From NCBI GenBank assembly GCA_028023455.1, contig JAQFVV010013093.1, positions 124,001-188,000 on the forward strand: a stretch of DNA of 64,000 nt, read 5' to 3'. How positions within the stretch are numbered: position 1 is the first letter of the stretch; each line of letters opens with the position of its first letter. This DNA is from Epiperipatus broadwayi. Lineage: Eukaryota > Onychophora > Udeonychophora > Euonychophora > Peripatidae. The position numbers and the translations under genes were made by a program. This document shows, piece after piece, positions 60,601 through 64,000 of the stretch. The notes below the pieces were generated by a model. The model searched no databases and was not told the DNA's origin. It saw only the letters and a list, made by a program, of their open reading frames with translations.

Positions 60601-61540
60601 TTTTTTTTAGAATTTAAGATAAAAGTTTGAAAAGTATAGAGGAATAAAAGATTTAAAATTCTAGTTTTCAGAGATAAAAACAAAACCCAGAAAATAAAAC
60701 TAAAGACAGAAATTTTATGGCATTATATCATCTGCTGTTCATTGATTACTTAAATTTATAATAGATGATGCTAGAGTATAGTGAAAATGACTTTTCTTGA
60801 AATTATTAGTTAGTTTATATCCTCCATGCTGGAGAATGTAAAAAAAAATCTGGTTTATTATTAAATTATAAATTTATTGTTATTAATATTCTAAGAGTAG
60901 TTCTCTTTACTTTGTCTCTAGAGCCATCTATTGTAAGCTTGGGAAATCTATGTATACCATATGGTAAAATGTAGTAATATCCAGATCATCAGAATGACTA
61001 CTGGATTTTGCTTTCATCAGTGAAGATTTAAGATTCAAAAATTGCACTATACATATAGCAATAATTTATTTTGTCAATTTATTCTTTTCAAGTTAATAGC
61101 TTGAAATTTAATAAAACTATATAGTTTTAAACCGAAATCAATTTATTTTGCATAGATCTATAAATCTAATATAAATCTTCATATAATTTAGTAACGTCAG
61201 TTTTATATCATCTGCAGGTTCTTTCTACTCTTTGGCTAGAAAAGTTAATATTAACAACATCACATTTTCTCTACTTATATGCTGCAAAGAGTATTTTTTT
61301 ATTCTATTTTAAAATCATCTGTAAACTTGAGTAATTATTGGACACAAAATGGTATATAATATTTTTTTAATATGATAATCATATTATTAAGAAATATAAC
61401 TAAATGGAAGTGTTGAGAATTTTTTGAGATGATACAAAAGAAATTTTTGAAATAAAAATGTAAAGTTAAAATCATCAAAGATGAAAGAAATTTCATCCAT
61501 GATTTTGTTTTTTATATATATTACACAATATAATATAAAA
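57690..61540. other. A+T-rich noncoding stretch
   Basis: No gene recognised. Poly-A run at 59245-59263. A 67-codon frame at 60167-60370 has no motif. Confidence 0.5.
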
Positions 61541-61544
61541 TAAA

Positions 61545-63705
61545 TTTAACACAGGAAGTGATCATCGATTAGTAAGGTGTAAGTTACGTGTTAATGTAAA
61601 ACTAGAAAGACAAAAATTATTAAGAAAAACAATATTTACAGTTGATATTCCTAATTTTCAGAAACATTCTAATGAATTTAAATTAGAACTTACAAATTGG
61701 TTTAAAGTATTAGTAGATTTTGAACATGATTCAGATTTGAAGAAATTAATAGGAAAATAACTGATATACTTTTAAAAACTGCAACAAAAATAGCTGGTAG
61801 GAAAAAGCAGCAATTGACTAATAAAATTTCTATTGAGACTAGAGAATTTATGAAGAAAAGAAGGAATATGAGGATATACAACAATGATGCATTAAAAAAG
61901 ATTGAATATCTCGAAATTTGTAAAATGGTGCAGAAAAGAGTTGAAAATGATATAAGAAAGTATAACTGTGAACTAGCAAGGAAAGCTGTAGAAGAGAATA
62001 AAAGTCTAAAGAGTGTAAAACAACATTTTGGTATTGGTAGGAAATTTATATCTGCAATAAAAAAAAAGATGGCATTATTACTAAAAGAGAGATGACATCA
62101 TGAAATGTGTAGAAGACTTCTATCAAGAATTATATAGTAATAAAGAACAAATACCTCCTATATCTATTATATCTTCTGAATTGCCCAGAATTTTGAATGA
62201 GGAAGTGAGACATGCAATTAAATTTATGAAGAAAGGGAAGGCTCCAGGTAATGATGGAATTATAATTGATATATTAAAAAAAGCAGGTGAAGAAATAGAA
62301 TTTTTTTTAGCAAAGTTATATTCCAAATGTCTAAATGATAAAGATGTACCAGATGATTGGAAGAATGCAGTATTAATATTAATATTTAAAAAAGGTGATA
62401 AAGAAGATATTAGAAATTACAGACCTATCAGTCTTTTATCACTTTTATACAAAATTTTTACTAAGATAATTACAACTCGTCTGTAGAGAACACTGGACTT
62501 CCACCAACCAAGAGAACAAGCTGGATTTAAAAGTGGTTTTAGTGCAGTAGATCATATCCAGGTATTGAGAGAAGTTATAGAAAGGACAAATAAATATGAG
62601 TTGCCATTATGCTTAGGATTTGTAGATTATGAAAAGGCATTTGATTCTATAAACATTTCTTCAGTGATTAAAGCATTGGATCATCAAGATATAGATCCAG
62701 GATATTGTAATATTTTAAAGAATATTTATAAAAATGCAACAGCAACAATTAGATTACATAATGATAGTAGGAAAGTCAACATTGAGAAGGGTGTAAGACA
62801 GGGTGACTCCATATCTTTAAAACTTTTTACAGCAGTGCTGCAAGAACTTTGTGGATTAAAATGGGAAGCTAAAGGAGTGAAAGTAAATGGAGACTATTTA
62901 AGTCATTTAGATTTTGCAAATGATGTAGTTGTTTTTGCAAATAATGCTTTAGAGTTACAGTAAATGTTGCAGGAGTTAGCAGATGAAAGTAGGAAAGTAG
63001 GACTAAAGATAAATGTTAAAAAGCCTAAAGTAATGTTTAATCGATTTGCTCAAAATATGAAAATAAAGATTTATTATGATGAATTAGAAGAAGTTAACAG
63101 TTACAAATACCTTGGTCAGATTATTAATACAGATGGAAACATAATGGATGAAATTAATCATAGAATTAAACTTGGTTAGAGTGCTTTTGGTAGAAATAAT
63201 TTGATACTAAAAGAAAATATGCCTATGTGTTTGAAAAGGAAGGTTTTTAATAAATGTGTTTTGACAGTTCTTACTTATGGATCTGAAACTTGGACACTTA
63301 ATAGAAGAGCAATACAGAGACTTCAAACCACTCAAAGAAGTATGGAGAGATGCATGTTGGGAGTAACAAGAAGAGATCAAAAACACAATGTATGGGTAAG
63401 AGAACAAACATGTGTTACTGACCTCATTGAAAAAATTAAAAGACTGAAGTGGAGTTGGGCTGGACATATTGCTAGAAGAGATGATAATAAATGGACAATT
63501 GAAATTTTAAACTGGATTCCAAAAGATTGTAAAAGACCCAGAAAGAGACTACACGTGAGATGGATGGATGAAATAAGAAAGTGTGCAGGGGTGATGTGGA
63601 GAAGAGAAGCTAAAGATCGGAAAAGATGGATTGAACTTGGAGAGATCTTCATCCTGCAGTGGATTGATAATGGTTGATGATGATGATGATGATGATGATA
63701 CATAA
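61545..63705 (+). pseudogene. RTE-type retrotransposon copy, 5'-truncated and inactivated
   Basis: It matches 15668-17823 colinearly at roughly nine bases in ten by eye, starting in the endonuclease just before GSDHRLV. The linker frame (61814-62095), the N-terminal reverse transcriptase (62100-62486), the central part (62565-62963), the thumb region (62964-63179) and the C-terminus (63201-63677) are all legible. Inactivating changes: a 1-base loss near 61738, frame breaks before 62100, stops at 62484, 62961 and 63177, and the active site reads FAND (62913-62924) instead of FADD. A (GAT)n tail follows at 63676-63699. It cannot encode an active enzyme. It is the closest relative here of the 15-17.8 kb element. 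Confidence 0.92.
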
Positions 63706-64000
63706 CAGAAATAATGATATTTCATTTTATATTATATTGTGTGGTATATTTAAAGTTAAAATGAAACAAATAGCAGAATGCTTAATAATAAAAATAAATA
63801 AATAAATAAATAAACAATGCTTGGAACGAAAAATATCCAATTACAAAATAAACATTTAAAATAATCAGATTATTGCAAAATTGATAAATACAATTATAGT
63901 CTTCAGTTACATGTTTTTCAATAAAAAGTTATCTAGTTCTTATATAAAAAAATATTTATTGTAGAGAGAGGAAAAAATTGTCTTTTTTATTTCCGTATTT
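63706..64000. other. A+T-rich end of window with short (AAAT)n
   Basis: A short (AAAT)n tract lies at about 63790-63813. Nothing else seen. Confidence 0.6.

Overview
The window looks like noncoding DNA from an animal nucleus. It is very A+T-rich (roughly three quarters by eye) and full of simple repeats. The only recognisable protein-coding material is retroelement-derived: RTE-clade and other non-LTR retrotransposons and Penelope-like GIY-YIG endonuclease remnants. An A+T-rich invertebrate (for example a mollusc, cnidarian or arthropod) fits, but nothing fixes the phylum. I found no host exon, tRNA, rRNA or CRISPR that I could defend.

Layout. 0-5 kb: ancient ~314-bp tandem duplication, a palindromic Penelope-like remnant (2.2-2.9 kb) and a hairpin MITE-like element (4.7-5.0 kb). 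5-7.6 kb: a decayed non-LTR reverse transcriptase on the minus strand, bracketed by inverted copies of a short repeat. 8-11.6 kb: a TA-flanked element with terminal inverted repeats, a repeat with a long hairpin, and a ~75-bp tandem array. 13.3 kb: two adjacent perfect A/T palindromes. 14.5-17.8 kb: the best-preserved element, an RTE-type retrotransposon with endonuclease and reverse transcriptase in two overlapping frames. 18.6-19.6 kb: a second head-to-head Penelope-like pair. 25.2-25.5 kb: a fold-back element carrying hammerhead ribozyme motifs and flanked by a 15-bp direct repeat. 27-38 kb: three RTE fragments of increasing decay and a large (TAG)n tract. 39.6 kb: another hammerhead. 40.2-41.2 kb: 3' part of a second copy of the 5-7 kb retrotransposon. 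42-54 kb: microsatellites and unassigned A+T-rich DNA. 54.7-55.4 kb: a long, high-identity inverted repeat. 55.9-57.7 kb: four more hammerhead-bearing units in inverted pairs. 61.5-63.7 kb: a second long RTE copy with a mutated catalytic motif.

The most interesting content is a dispersed family of short units (up to ~390 bp) whose conserved centre folds as a type I hammerhead ribozyme: CTGATGA box, stem II, GAAA box, very short stem III, and stem I with an asymmetric internal bulge. Eight instances were found; three keep the core and pair in all three stems (39.64 kb plus, 56.91 kb minus, 57.55 kb plus). Similar motifs are established in Penelope-like elements and animal retrozymes, and Penelope-like endonuclease remnants occur in the same window. 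In five places the hammerhead units or the Penelope fragments are joined head to head with their 3' ends facing outward, which suggests one shared insertion mechanism.
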